DNA of 64,000 nucleotides from Pedobacter hartonius (GTDB taxonomy: Bacteria; Bacteroidota; Bacteroidia; Sphingobacteriales; Sphingobacteriaceae): NCBI RefSeq assembly GCF_900107535.1, contig NZ_FNRA01000004.1:62001-126000 (forward strand), read 5' to 3'. The position numbers and the translations under genes were made by a program. The notes beneath the pieces were generated by a model, which was given only the letters and a program-made list of their open reading frames with translations, had not been told where the DNA came from and did no database searches. Shown one piece after another: positions 1-9,317 of this stretch. How positions within the stretch are numbered: position 1 is the stretch's first letter; each line of letters begins with the position of its first letter.

Positions 1-989
1 ACTTCATCTATCCTGAATATACGCCCCGGAAATGATTCATCGATTTGATTGGCAGTGTATAACTGGGTTTGGTGATGGAATTTACTGAGCTGATACCTTT
101 CAGCGATCAGGTTAAAAGCTCCGCTTTTCAGTAATGCCACATCCGGCTCGTACAAATAATCTCCGGGAGCCGGTGTACCCGAAATGGCTGCCCGAACTTC
201 ATCTCCCATCAGAAAACTGAACTGTTTTTGTGTGCCGTTCAGCGTGGTACTGACGATCTGTGTGCGGCCTCCGAAACCTTTCTCCAACACCCATATCAAT
301 TCTTTACATTCATTTCTGACACTTACGATGTGTATGGCGGATACATGCCTCAATTCTTTCAGTCCGGCGCTGATATCCAGCAGGGGAGCTGTTTTGATCA
401 GCAGGCGGTTGGTGCTATTCAGCAGCAGATCCAGGTTCTCTACCACATCAGGCGTACAATCCCTGAGCATAAATACTTTACCGGAATTGCTTCTCCGCGC
501 AGGGTCTATATATACTGTATCAAAATGCTGACTGGTATTTCTGATTAGTTTCATCCCATCTCCGGAAATGAAATTGATATTGTGCTGCCCCAGTAAAGGC
601 GCATTACGGCTGGCAATGGCCGAGAGTTCTTTATTGAGCTCACAATGCGTAACCGATTGGTTTACCCTGGAAAAATAATGACTGTCTACGCCAAAACCGC
701 CGGTAAGGTCTATCAGCGTAGTTCCGTTACACAACTGGGCTTTGTATGCGGCAGTGACCTCAGAAGAACACTGTTCTATGGACAGCAATGGCGGGTAATA
801 AATACCAGCCGTGTTAAACCAGGAGGGGAGTTTTTTTGAAGACTTTTTCCTTGCAGCAATCTGATTGGCCAGTTCCTGTCCTGTAATACCCGGGAAAGGA
901 CTTTTTGCCATCGCAATTGTATGCACATCGGCATTCAGATGCTCCCGGATATACTCCTGTACGGCGCTATCGGTGATCAGGCTATTCAA
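1..989 (-). CDS. THUMP-like class I SAM-dependent methyltransferase (3' end beyond window)
   Basis: Partial gene running off the left edge; about 329 residues are visible. A Rossmann-type SAM-binding motif I (LIDLTGGFGVDS) lies near residues 92-103, and a YIDPARR motif near residues 160-166 occupies the usual catalytic/motif IV place. Layout and motifs fit the Bacteroidota family with a THUMP-like domain and a PG_1098-type ferredoxin-like domain, predicted to act on RNA; the substrate is not established. In this frame a TGA lies shortly upstream, so the first usable codon is a TTG at 987-989, overlapping the end of the aspartokinase gene by 8 bases; the first ATG would remove the N-terminal 26 residues. 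The overlap suggests translational coupling in one operon with lysC. Confidence 0.8.
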   Translation of the reverse strand, partial: MNSLITDSAVQEYIREHLNADVHTIAMAKSPFPGITGQELANQIAARKKSSKKLPSWFNTAGIYYPPLLSIEQCSSEVTAAYKAQLCNGTTLIDLTGGFGVDSHYFSRVNQSVTHCELNKELSAIASRNAPLLGQHNINFISGDGMKLIRNTSQHFDTVYIDPARRSNSGKVFMLRDCTPDVVENLDLLLNSTNRLLIKTAPLLDISAGLKELRHVSAIHIVSVRNECKELIWVLEKGFGGRTQIVSTTLNGTQKQFSFLMGDEVRAAISGTPAPGDYLYEPDVALLKSGAFNLIAERYQLSKFHHQTQLYTANQIDESFPGRIFRIDE

Positions 990-2256
990 TAGCTGACCTG
1001 TCTTTCATCACCATCTGGCAGGTGTGGCGACTTTTCACCTCCAGCAAAATATCTTTATTTACCGTTACGCGGTTGATCGTATCCTGGTTATAATAACGGA
1101 TCGTCACCAGCTCCAGGCCTTTATTGTACTTCACTTTGTACAGCGTTGATAGTTCATTGATTAAATTACTGATTTTCTCTTCGTCATGATCTACACTCAC
1201 AGAAAAACTGATCGCAGAATTGAGCATCGTATTTACTTTTACCTTGTGCTGATGGAAGAGACTGAAAATATCACTCAGGTTTTCTTCAATAATGAAAGAG
1301 AAATCTTTTGGAAAGATAGAGATCAGCACCTGGTTAACTTTAAAAATAAAGGAAGGAACGGGCAGCGGGCTGTTTTCCCCATTGATCTGCGTGCCGGTTC
1401 CGTCAGGATGAAGAAATGAACGCACATATAACGGAATATTCTTGTTTTGCAGGGGCTTTATAGTTTTCGGGTGAATGACCGTTGCTCCGTAGTAAGTAAG
1501 TTCAATCGCATCATGGTAGGAGAGCTGCGGAATATGTTCTGTTTCATCAAACCATTTCGGGTCTGCATTCAGCACCCCCGGAACGTCTTTCCATATGGTT
1601 AATGCAGCAGCATCCAGGCAGGCACAGAAAATGGCCGCTGAATAATCAGACCCTTCCCTGCCCAGGGTAGTGGTGAAATTTTCACTGGTACTGCCTATAA
1701 ATCCCTGTGTTACAGCAATGCCGTTTTCAATCACGGGGCTTAGGTGTTTCTGTATTTCCACGGTAGTTTTATCCCAGTCTACTTTTCCTTCCCGGTAGGT
1801 ATTGTCAGTTTTAATAAAATTCCTGGCATCTATCCATTTGACAGGAATGCCGCATTCATTCAGCCAGGCAGCTACAATTTTTGTGGAAAGTATTTCGCCT
1901 ATGGAAACAATCTGGTCATAAATATAATCCGGGGCATCATTGGCCTCTTCCTCAAGCAGCCATTCGATTTCTACAAATGAATTTGCTACGTCATCAAATA
2001 CAGGGTGTGTATGGTTGCTGAAAAGTTCGTTTATAATGTTGAAATGATAAGCTTTAATCTCATCCAGCAGTTCGTGTGTGTTCTCCTGACCAAAGATGTA
2101 GGCATTGGATAGTTCCTCCAGTTTATTAGTGATCTTCCCCATGGCAGATATCACGATCAGCAGGTTTTTTTGACCGGAATTTCTAATGATTTCAGCTAGA
2201 TTTTTTACTGCCCCGGCACTCTTAACGGAAGCCCCGCCAAATTTGTATACTTCCAT
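982..2256 (-). CDS. lysC: Aspartate kinase
   Basis: Monofunctional aspartokinase of 424 residues, phosphorylating aspartate at the entry to the lysine, threonine, methionine and diaminopimelate pathways. The amino-acid-kinase fold begins with KFGGASVKSAG (residues 5-15), and the nucleotide/substrate loop TTLGREGSDYSAA lies near residue 200. The region after about residue 300 has the length and pattern of ACT regulatory domains, so end-product feedback is likely, though the effector cannot be read from sequence. No homoserine dehydrogenase domain is fused. It is the fourth gene of a tight minus-strand run: 2 bases separate it from the DUF3298 gene upstream, and it overlaps the methyltransferase downstream. 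Confidence 0.93.
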   Translation of the reverse strand: MEVYKFGGASVKSAGAVKNLAEIIRNSGQKNLLIVISAMGKITNKLEELSNAYIFGQENTHELLDEIKAYHFNIINELFSNHTHPVFDDVANSFVEIEWLLEEEANDAPDYIYDQIVSIGEILSTKIVAAWLNECGIPVKWIDARNFIKTDNTYREGKVDWDKTTVEIQKHLSPVIENGIAVTQGFIGSTSENFTTTLGREGSDYSAAIFCACLDAAALTIWKDVPGVLNADPKWFDETEHIPQLSYHDAIELTYYGATVIHPKTIKPLQNKNIPLYVRSFLHPDGTGTQINGENSPLPVPSFIFKVNQVLISIFPKDFSFIIEENLSDIFSLFHQHKVKVNTMLNSAISFSVSVDHDEEKISNLINELSTLYKVKYNKGLELVTIRYYNQDTINRVTVNKDILLEVKSRHTCQMVMKDRSAIE

Positions 2257-2258
2257 GC

Positions 2259-3080
2259 TTATTTAAAATTTACTAAAATGGAACTTTCTTTCATGATATC
2301 TTTTATTTTTGAGAAAGGGATGGTCAATTCTGTGATTCCTGCAGCATAGGCCTTAATTTCATAAGGGTTATACAGGAACTTAATTCCCTCTTTTGTGACT
2401 GTAAATGTTTCAGGCAGGCTAAAAACACCTTCAGCAAAAAAATAACCATCTGAGAGGCTTGCATTGGGAGCCAGATTTTCATCCTTTCTGAAAATACGCT
2501 CTCCTAAAGCCCTTAATTTGGGCATACCCTCAGCCCTGATCAGCGAATCCAGAGTAATGGTCTGGTAGGTTTTTGGATTATAATTCAAATAAGTAAAGAG
2601 CGTATTGGGATGCGCGCCACCCTTATAATCAGAATAAATCACCAATACGGAAATGTAATTGGGGTAGTTGGCCTTCATCTTCAGGTCAATATGCGCAAAC
2701 CAGCTTTCCTGCGTACCGGGGTTACCGGCCCGGTAGGTGTCAAATTCTTTAATGAACGTTGTAGCAAGCTCTTTATAATTTTTATGGATACCCTGTTTGC
2801 CCGCCAAACCAATGATCCGCTCTTCCAGAAACTTATTGATGGTCTGATCCCGGAAAACAGGATAGATGATCACCGCTTCTGCCGTATCTGTAACCAATGT
2901 GTTTTTAGAAACAGGTGTTTTACTGTAAACCTTTACAGAATCATAGGAATAGGTCAGTGAATCTGTATCTGCCTGCGTGGCAACGGCCGCTGCCGAATCA
3001 ATTACTTTATCAGTCTTTTTCTGATTGGTACAGGCATATACTGATGTAATGACTGCAAATGCAATTAGAATCTTTTTCAT
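2259..3080 (-). CDS. DUF3298-domain lipoprotein
   Basis: Predicted exported lipoprotein of about 273 residues. The ATG at 3078-3080 gives MKKILIAFAVITSVYAC, a signal peptide ending in a plausible lipobox with Cys17; an earlier in-frame start would put 13 polar residues before it. The rest matches the DUF4163/DUF3298 layout seen in RsiV/PdaC-type periplasmic proteins, with the characteristic YSDYKGGAHPN and YFFAEGVFSL stretches. The function of this family in Bacteroidota is unknown; a cell-envelope role is inference. The start codon overlaps the stop of the upstream GNAT gene (ATGA), indicating coupled translation. Confidence 0.8.
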   Translation of the reverse strand: MKKILIAFAVITSVYACTNQKKTDKVIDSAAAVATQADTDSLTYSYDSVKVYSKTPVSKNTLVTDTAEAVIIYPVFRDQTINKFLEERIIGLAGKQGIHKNYKELATTFIKEFDTYRAGNPGTQESWFAHIDLKMKANYPNYISVLVIYSDYKGGAHPNTLFTYLNYNPKTYQTITLDSLIRAEGMPKLRALGERIFRKDENLAPNASLSDGYFFAEGVFSLPETFTVTKEGIKFLYNPYEIKAYAAGITELTIPFSKIKDIMKESSILVNFK

Positions 3081-3541
3081 ACTATTATTTGTTCTTTGCT
3101 GAAAGAGGCATTTAACCATCCGCTCTCAAACTGTGCTTCGTATTTACGGTAGAAATTTAAGGCTGGCTCATTCCAGTCGAGCACCTGCCAGGACATACCA
3201 TTGTAGTTTTTGTCCTTCGCTTCTTTCATCACCCGTTCAAACAATAATTTGCCTGCTCCCTTTCCCCTGAAATCTTCGGTTACAATGAAGTCTTCAAGAT
3301 ATAAACGGCAGCCTTTCCAGGTGGAGTACCTGATGTAATATAAAGCGAAACCAATAATTTTGTTTTCATATACTGCAACAAAGGCCTTCCAGACCGGTTT
3401 TTCGCCAAAACCTGCTTCGTCAAATTCTGAAAGTTTAACGGTCACTTCATCGGGCATCTTCTCATATACTGCGAGCTCAGTGATCAGCTCCAGCATCCTT
3501 GAACAGTCTTCCTTTACAGCAGCTCTCAATTGGATATCCAT
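3077..3541 (-). CDS. GNAT family N-acetyltransferase (SSAT-like)
   Basis: N-acetyltransferase of 154 residues using acetyl-CoA. The acetyl-CoA pyrophosphate loop DFRGKGAGKLL lies near residues 92-102, preceded by YLEDFIVTEDFRG. The C-terminal WNEPALNFYRKYEAQ motif is typical of the diamine/thialysine (SSAT-like) subgroup, so a small amine or lysine-like substrate is plausible but not proven. It shares one base with the stop of the upstream YggS gene and four with the start of the DUF3298 gene downstream, so it lies inside a tightly coupled operon. Confidence 0.85.
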   Translation of the reverse strand: MDIQLRAAVKEDCSRMLELITELAVYEKMPDEVTVKLSEFDEAGFGEKPVWKAFVAVYENKIIGFALYYIRYSTWKGCRLYLEDFIVTEDFRGKGAGKLLFERVMKEAKDKNYNGMSWQVLDWNEPALNFYRKYEAQFESGWLNASFSKEQIIV

Positions 3542-4227
3542 TATGCCTTGTAATGTTTTATTTTTCGTACGCCAAAAATGCTGCTTCCGATCCGCACCAT
3601 TGTACTGCCTTCTTCGATAGCCAGTTTATAATCGCCGGACATACCCATGGAAAGTTCCCTGAAGGAATCTTCCTTTCTGAAAAAGCTTAGTTTGATTCCG
3701 TCGAAAAGTACCTTCAGCTCCTGGTATTCATCCTTGGTCTGTTTTTCCTCCGCATGATTACTTGCTATGCCCATCAGCCCTGTGATGCGGATATTCTTCA
3801 TCATCAGGTATTCCTCTGACCGCAGCAGTTCAATCACTTCAGCGTGATCCAGTCCGAATTTTGTTTCTTCATCAGCAATATAGACCTGCAGCAGGCAATC
3901 GATCACGCGGTTGTTTTTTGCCGCCTGTTTATTGATCTCTGCCAGCAGTTTGGCACTGTCTACCGATTGGATCAGTTTGATAAAGGGCGCAATGTATTTT
4001 ACTTTATTTGTCTGCAAGTGACCAATCATGTGCCAGGCTATGTCTTTAGGCAGGGCTTCCTGCTTTTCTACCAGTTCCTGAACAATGTTTTCCCCGAATA
4101 TCCGCTGACCTCCATTGTAGGCTTCTAAAACAGCACTTGTATCATTAAATTTTGATACGGCAATCAATTCAACGTTTTCCCCTTCTAATTCCTTTTTATA
4201 TTTTATTAAGTTGTCTGCTATGCTCAT
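3541..4227 (-). CDS. YggS/PROSC family pyridoxal-phosphate homeostasis protein
   Basis: PLP-binding protein of 228 residues with the alanine-racemase-like barrel fold. Family hallmarks are AVSKFN with the cofactor lysine near residue 26, FGENIVQEL, WHMIGHLQTNK near residues 66-76, the LSMGMSGD segment and the terminal VRIGSSIFG. The family (YggS, human PLPBP) keeps free PLP balanced and affects amino-acid and keto-acid pools; it is not known as an enzyme. It is the first gene of the minus-strand run that ends with lysC and the methyltransferase. Its promoter must lie in the 70-base gap shared with the divergent DUF4296 gene. Confidence 0.92.
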   Translation of the reverse strand: MSIADNLIKYKKELEGENVELIAVSKFNDTSAVLEAYNGGQRIFGENIVQELVEKQEALPKDIAWHMIGHLQTNKVKYIAPFIKLIQSVDSAKLLAEINKQAAKNNRVIDCLLQVYIADEETKFGLDHAEVIELLRSEEYLMMKNIRITGLMGIASNHAEEKQTKDEYQELKVLFDGIKLSFFRKEDSFRELSMGMSGDYKLAIEEGSTMVRIGSSIFGVRKIKHYKA

Positions 4228-4297
4228 TTATCAGTATTTTTGGTAAAATTAACAACCTTAGTTCAATTTGCTAAGAAAAAATAATGTTTTACACACA

Positions 4298-4879
4298 ATG
4301 AGAAGATTTTGTTGGGCCGGCCTGGTGTTCATCCTGATTGGCGGATGCGGACGTAAAATACCGGAGGACATCATCCAGCCAAAAGTAATACGTCTTGTTT
4401 TATATGATATGCATATAGCTGACGGTTATATTTCCACCATTCCTGTTCCCGATTCGGCAAAAAAAGTTGGTTCATCTTATTATAAAGCGATCTATAAAAA
4501 ATATGGTATAGATTCGGTCATCTACAACAGAAGCATGAACTATTACTATGACCATGTAGATGATATAGGTGGTATCTATGCTGATGTAACGGCAAGCCTG
4601 CAAAAATCTAAAGATAGTATCGACAAAATCCAGGCTAAAATCCTGAAGAAAGAAGAGGCTGCAAAAAAGATGAAGAAAGACAGTGCAGACCGGGCTAACC
4701 CTAAACTGGTGGCCGCCAGGGCAGATTCTGTAAAAAAAGCAAAAAAGGACAGCACAGCCAAAGTGAAGATTGAAATTGCAACTAAAGCACTGACAGTTAA
4801 AAAGGCAAAAAAAGATAGCGCGGAGAAAGCCAGACTGAAAAGCATAAAGAGAGCTGATGCGCCTAAAAAGGTAAATTAA
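4298..4879 (+). CDS. DUF4296 lipoprotein with Lys-rich tail
   Basis: Predicted lipoprotein of 193 residues from the ATG at 4298: MRRFCWAGLVFILIGGCG is a signal peptide with lipobox IGGC. A TTG at 4268 is an alternative start that lengthens the N-terminus. The first 100 residues match DUF4296 (PKVIRLVLYDMHIADGY, then a YKAIYKKYGID segment). The last 80 residues are a low-complexity charged tail with repeated KKAKKDS-type units, probably an extended or helical arm. Function unknown. It ends 2 bases before mutS2, so the two are probably co-transcribed. Confidence 0.75.
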   Translation: MRRFCWAGLVFILIGGCGRKIPEDIIQPKVIRLVLYDMHIADGYISTIPVPDSAKKVGSSYYKAIYKKYGIDSVIYNRSMNYYYDHVDDIGGIYADVTASLQKSKDSIDKIQAKILKKEEAAKKMKKDSADRANPKLVAARADSVKKAKKDSTAKVKIEIATKALTVKKAKKDSAEKARLKSIKRADAPKKVN

Positions 4880-4881
4880 AC

Positions 4882-7254
4882 ATGATATATCCCGATAATT
4901 GTTTAGAAAGACTTGGCTTCAATGAAGTGAAGCAACTCATCTATAAGCACTGCCTGAGCCCTATGGGGCAATACATGATCGGCAAGATGCAGGTGATGAA
5001 CAAATATGATCAGATCAACAAATTTTTAAGACAGACTAAAGAATTTAAAAATATACTGGAGAATCAGGAACCACTGCAGATCAGTACTTTTTTTGATATA
5101 AAATCCCTGGCCGACAAGATCCGGGTGGAGGGCAGTTACCTCTTGGAAGATGAACTTTTCCAGATCTATCAGTCCCTGCAAACTGTATTTTCGGTGCTGC
5201 GCTTCTTTGAAGAAAGAGCCGGCGTTTATCCCAACCTGGAAGCACTCTTTGAACATCTCCCCGTAGAGAAGAATATCCTGAAGAAAATAGAGACCATTCT
5301 GGATCCCAAAGGAAAGATCAAACCAAATGCTTCCGCAAAATTACAGGAGATCAGCAGTGATATTGCCAAAGGCGAACAGGAAGTACGCAAACGTATGGAC
5401 AGCATTTACCGGCAGGCTGTAGCCAGTAACTGGGTGGCGGACGGAAGCCTGACCATCCGTGACGGAAGAATGTGTATCCCTATCATTGCTGACCATAAAC
5501 GCAAGCTTAAAGGTTTTATCCATGATGAATCTGCAAGCGGGCAGACCGTTTACCTGGAGCCTGAGGAAGTATTTACGCTCAACAATAGGATCAGGGACCT
5601 CGAATTTGATAAAAGGCGGGAGATCATCAGAATCTTAATTGCCCTTACAGACGATTTGAGGCCTTATCAGCCGTTATTGCTCTCTTATCATGGATTCCTT
5701 ACCAAACTGGATTTTGTACGGGCAAAGGCGCTGTTTGCCATTGAAGTTGAAGCTGATATGCCTGTTCTGGTAGCAGAACCACGGATCAAATTGATCAATG
5801 CACGGCATCCCTTATTGTATTTATCCTTCAAGGAAGATAAAAAAACAGTGGTTCCGCTCAATATTCATATGAATGAGAATTTGAGGATCGTACTTGTTTC
5901 AGGACCCAATGCAGGAGGAAAATCAGTTTGCATGAAAACCGTCGGATTATTACAGCTGATGCTGCAGTCTGGTTTACTGATTCCTGTCCATGAATCAAGT
6001 GAAGTCGGTATTTTTGACAATATCTTTGCCGATATCGGCGATGACCAGAGTATAGAAAGCGACCTCAGTACCTATAGCGCGCATTTAACAAAAATGCGGT
6101 ATTTTGTAGCCCATGCCACTCCAAAATCCCTGGTGATGATCGATGAGTTCGGTACAGGTACTGACCCCCAGTTTGGAGGCCCCATGGCCGAAGCTGTGCT
6201 TGAAGTATTGAACAACAAAAAGGTAAGAGGGGTGATTACCACGCATTATTCCAATCTGAAGTTGTTTGCCGGAAATACGCCGGGGCTGGAAAATGCTTCG
6301 ATGTTATTTGATAATGATAAAATGAAACCCCTGTATGTACTGGAAATTGGCAAGCCCGGAAGTTCTTATGCTTTTGAGATTGCACAGAATATCGGCCTTC
6401 AAAAGGAAGTGCTCCAGTTGGCAAGGAAAAAGACCGGTACTAACCAGAACCGTATAGACAGTTTGCTGGTAGACCTGGAACGGGAGAAAAAACAGATTTA
6501 TGATACCAAGGTTCACCTGGCCAATCAGCAGAATAAAGTAAAAAACCTCGTTGCTGAGAATGAAAAATTACAGCTCTTTCTTGACGAAAACAGGAAGACA
6601 CTCCTCAAAGAGGCGAAACTCGAGGCACAGGCGATCATTAAAAATGCAAATAAGCTGGTAGAAAATACCATCGCAGGTATTAAAGAAAACCAGGCAGATA
6701 AAGTGGCCACCAAAGAATTGCGGCAAAATCTGCAAAAGGAATTGGTGCAGCACCAGGTTAAGGAAGAGAAGAAACCCGAAAAGGCCGTTCCGTTGGGTAC
6801 GCCTATTGAAGTGGGCGACTGGGTGCAGTTACTCAACAGCGAAACTACTGGACAGGTTCTTGAAATCAACCGCGGCAATCTGGTTTTAGCTTTGGGTGAT
6901 CTGCGTTCTGTGGTTAAAAAAGAACGTGTACAGAAGATCAGCAATAAACAGGCAAAGAAGGTAGTGCAAAGCAATTCTTTCTCAGGAAGGATATCCGAGG
7001 CCATCGGCAGTTTTAGTGCAGAGCTGGATCTCCGTGGTATGCGCGGGGAGAATGCCATCCAGGAAGTGGAGAAATATATGGACAAGTCGATCATGCTGGG
7101 CTTTCCGTTTATTAAACTGATCCATGGTAAAGGAGATGGTATCCTCAGAAAACTGATCAGGGAATACCTCAAAAAATACCGGGAGGTAAACCGTGTGGAA
7201 GACGAACATGCAGACAGAGGGGGAGATGGTATAACGTATGTGTATTTCAATTAA
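4882..7254 (+). CDS. mutS2: DNA mismatch-repair-like ATPase/endonuclease MutS2
   Basis: MutS2 of 790 residues, the normal family length. It lacks the N-terminal mismatch-recognition domains of MutS and begins with the core/lever region. Walker A GPNAGGKS is near residue 343 and the Walker B segment MIDEFGTGTDP near residue 416. A coiled-coil region follows (about 520-640), and a C-terminal Smr nuclease domain occupies about 712-790 with LDLRGMRG and IHGKGDG. The family suppresses homologous recombination or rescues collided ribosomes, depending on species; which applies here cannot be read from sequence. It follows the DUF4296 gene by 2 bases. Confidence 0.95.
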   Translation: MIYPDNCLERLGFNEVKQLIYKHCLSPMGQYMIGKMQVMNKYDQINKFLRQTKEFKNILENQEPLQISTFFDIKSLADKIRVEGSYLLEDELFQIYQSLQTVFSVLRFFEERAGVYPNLEALFEHLPVEKNILKKIETILDPKGKIKPNASAKLQEISSDIAKGEQEVRKRMDSIYRQAVASNWVADGSLTIRDGRMCIPIIADHKRKLKGFIHDESASGQTVYLEPEEVFTLNNRIRDLEFDKRREIIRILIALTDDLRPYQPLLLSYHGFLTKLDFVRAKALFAIEVEADMPVLVAEPRIKLINARHPLLYLSFKEDKKTVVPLNIHMNENLRIVLVSGPNAGGKSVCMKTVGLLQLMLQSGLLIPVHESSEVGIFDNIFADIGDDQSIESDLSTYSAHLTKMRYFVAHATPKSLVMIDEFGTGTDPQFGGPMAEAVLEVLNNKKVRGVITTHYSNLKLFAGNTPGLENASMLFDNDKMKPLYVLEIGKPGSSYAFEIAQNIGLQKEVLQLARKKTGTNQNRIDSLLVDLEREKKQIYDTKVHLANQQNKVKNLVAENEKLQLFLDENRKTLLKEAKLEAQAIIKNANKLVENTIAGIKENQADKVATKELRQNLQKELVQHQVKEEKKPEKAVPLGTPIEVGDWVQLLNSETTGQVLEINRGNLVLALGDLRSVVKKERVQKISNKQAKKVVQSNSFSGRISEAIGSFSAELDLRGMRGENAIQEVEKYMDKSIMLGFPFIKLIHGKGDGILRKLIREYLKKYREVNRVEDEHADRGGDGITYVYFN

Positions 7255-7321
7255 TTAACTAAACTTTTTCATCAGACACCTGTTGTACTGTAAACACTGT
7301 GCTATGAACCTGCTGTGATTA

Positions 7322-7355
7322 AAATAATTATTAGGCTCAGAGGCCATAATTATTT
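7322..7355 (+). terminator. Hairpin after mutS2
   Basis: An inverted repeat with 10-base arms (AAATAATTAT / ATAATTATTT) and a 14-base loop lies about 70 bases after the mutS2 stop. The stem is AT-rich with no clear U-run, so it may be a weak terminator or chance structure. Confidence 0.35.
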
Positions 7356-7401
7356 AATCGTCAAAGGCTTTATCTAAGAATTGAAACAATAAATTAAATA
7401 G

Positions 7402-8499
7402 ATGAGAAGAATATTTACTTTAATTTTTAGCCTGTTTATCCTGTCAGCCTGCGAAAAAGGCGGGGGTGATGAGAGTGAAAAGAAACTGCCCGATGCCGAA
7501 CTAAAAACAGAGGTTCTTACCCAATCTCTGGTCTTTCCATGGGAAATGGTTTACGGATCGGATAACTATATCTGGTTTACCGAAAGGGCCGGAAAGATCA
7601 GCCGTCTGAATCCGAAGAACGGCGTAATTGCCCTGGTACATACGATCACTGAAGTGAACAGCACAGGAGAAGGGGGGCTGCTTGGAATGGCATTGCATCC
7701 TGATTTCAACAATAATCCCTATGTATATGTTATTTATGATTACAAAAGCGGGACCAATTACCGGGGTAAAGTAGTACGCTTTACGTTTAATAATGGTGTA
7801 CTGCTGGAGCCGCTGGTGTTACTGGATCAAATCCCCGCATCTTCCAATCACGACGGCTCACGCCTGCTGATCACGCCGGACATGAAATTACTGGTTACTA
7901 CCGGGGATGCCAATACAGCCGCAAATGCGCAGGATACCAGTAGTTTATCGGGTAAGATATTGAGGATAAACCTGGATGGCTCAATTCCTGAGGACAATCC
8001 TTTTCCCGGAAACCGGATCTGGACCTATGGACACCGCAACCCTCAGGGACTGGTGCTTGCAAACAATAAAGTATATTCTTCAGAACACGGGCCGAATAAC
8101 GATGATGAGGTCAATCTGATTGAGAAGGGTAAAAACTATGGATGGCCAAATATTGAAGGCTTTTGCAATACTACAACAGAAAAAGCTTTTTGTGCTTTGA
8201 ATGAAGTCACTGAGCCTATGATGGCATGGACACCCACTATCGCCCCCTCAGGGTTAATATATTATGATTCTGATTATCTTCCGCAATGGAAAAATTCCCT
8301 GCTGATGGTCACTTTAAAGGGTACTAAACTGGTACAGCTGAAACTTGATGAAACTGGTGATAAGGTTACCGGCAGTCAGGATTTTTTCCTGAACCAGTTT
8401 GGCAGGCTGAGAGCCGTGTGTCAGTCGCCCGATGGAAAAGTATACCTCGCAACCAGCAATGGCGTTGATGATAAGATCATAGAGGTATCTACGAAATAG
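7402..8499 (+). CDS. PQQ-dependent sugar dehydrogenase, lipoprotein
   Basis: Exported beta-propeller protein of 365 residues in the glucose/sorbosone dehydrogenase family (soluble GDH-like). The N-terminus is a lipoprotein signal peptide ending LSAC at Cys17. Family motifs follow: VFPWEM near the start of the propeller, GEGGLLGMALHPDF, HRNPQGLVL near residue 213 and SEHGPNNDDEVN with KNYGWPN. These build the cofactor and calcium site in characterised members. It probably oxidises an aldose or other sugar alcohol in the periplasm; substrate and true PQQ use are inference. It stands alone between mutS2 and the CoA-transferase genes. Confidence 0.85.
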   Translation: MRRIFTLIFSLFILSACEKGGGDESEKKLPDAELKTEVLTQSLVFPWEMVYGSDNYIWFTERAGKISRLNPKNGVIALVHTITEVNSTGEGGLLGMALHPDFNNNPYVYVIYDYKSGTNYRGKVVRFTFNNGVLLEPLVLLDQIPASSNHDGSRLLITPDMKLLVTTGDANTAANAQDTSSLSGKILRINLDGSIPEDNPFPGNRIWTYGHRNPQGLVLANNKVYSSEHGPNNDDEVNLIEKGKNYGWPNIEGFCNTTTEKAFCALNEVTEPMMAWTPTIAPSGLIYYDSDYLPQWKNSLLMVTLKGTKLVQLKLDETGDKVTGSQDFFLNQFGRLRAVCQSPDGKVYLATSNGVDDKIIEVSTK

Positions 8500-8552
8500 T
8501 CATTTCCTGCAAAGTTTATCACCAGAGAAACAATTTTAAATTCCATCTGATA

Positions 8553-8584
8553 TTTGGTGGGATTTGTTTTTATCTATAATTTAG
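8553..8584 (+). promoter_or_regulatory. Bacteroidota-type promoter before the CoA-transferase operon
   Basis: TTTG at 8553-8556, a 20-base spacer and TAATTTAG at 8577-8584 (one change from the TAnnTTTG consensus) form a good Bacteroidota -33/-7 pair. The start codon is 16 bases further on. Confidence 0.45.
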
Positions 8585-8600
8585 CTGTCAAACCAAATAT

Positions 8601-9302
8601 ATGATCAATAAAAAAGTATCGGGGGCTGAAGAAGCCATCCGCGATATCACAGACGGCAAAACGTTGATGCTGGGTGGTTTCGGACTATGCGGTATTCCTG
8701 AAAATTGCATTTCGGCACTGGTAAAAAAAGGTGTGAAAGACCTTACCTGCATCTCCAACAATGCGGGGGTAGATGATTTTGGGATCGGCCTGTTACTCAA
8801 AACGCGCCAGGTAAAAAAAATGATCTCTTCCTATGTAGGTGAGAATGCCGAATTTGAGCGTCAGCTCTTAAGTGCTGAACTCGAGGTGGAGCTTATCCCG
8901 CAGGGAACATTAGCTACACGCTGCATGGCTGCGGGGTACGGCATGCCTGCAATTTTCACACCTGCCGGCGTGGGTACTGAAGTGGCGGAAGGCAAGGAAA
9001 CAAGGAACTTTAATGGAAAAGAATACCTGATGGAATATGCATTTGATGCAGATTTTGCGCTGGTAAAAGCATGGAAAGGAGATACCGCAGGAAATCTGAT
9101 CTTCCGCTCCACAAGCCGTAACTTTAATCCTGTGATGGCTATGGCAGGTAAAATTACCATCGCCGAAGTAGAGGAACTGGTTGAGCCGGGTGAACTGGAC
9201 CCCGACCATATCCATACACCCGGCGTATATGTTCACCGTATTTTCCAGGGAGCAGATTACGAAAAGAGAATTGAGCAGCGTACCACCAGGCCTCGTGGCT
9301 AA
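8601..9302 (+). CDS. scoA: 3-oxoacid CoA-transferase subunit A
   Basis: Alpha subunit of 233 residues of a family I CoA-transferase, which moves CoA between succinyl-CoA and a 3-oxoacid such as acetoacetate. The N-terminal [15 protein letters not shown] segment and the Rossmann-like alternation are typical. [20 protein letters not shown] residues near 115-130 and the [10 protein letters not shown] segment match the subunit A signature. Subunit B begins 15 bases downstream, giving the usual two-gene operon. In Bacteroidota it commonly serves ketone-body or branched-chain amino-acid breakdown; that role is inference. Confidence 0.92.
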   Translation: MINKKVSGAEEAIRDITDGKTLMLGGFGLCGIPENCISALVKKGVKDLTCISNNAGVDDFGIGLLLKTRQVKKMISSYVGENAEFERQLLSAELEVELIPQGTLATRCMAAGYGMPAIFTPAGVGTEVAEGKETRNFNGKEYLMEYAFDADFALVKAWKGDTAGNLIFRSTSRNFNPVMAMAGKITIAEVEELVEPGELDPDHIHTPGVYVHRIFQGADYEKRIEQRTTRPRG

Positions 9303-9317
9303 TCCAATCAGAAGTAT

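Noticed and set aside
6525..7250. Long open reading on the minus strand inside mutS2
   Set aside because: It mirrors the coding strand of mutS2, is Ser/Phe-rich as antisense readings of AT-rich genes are, and has no family features.
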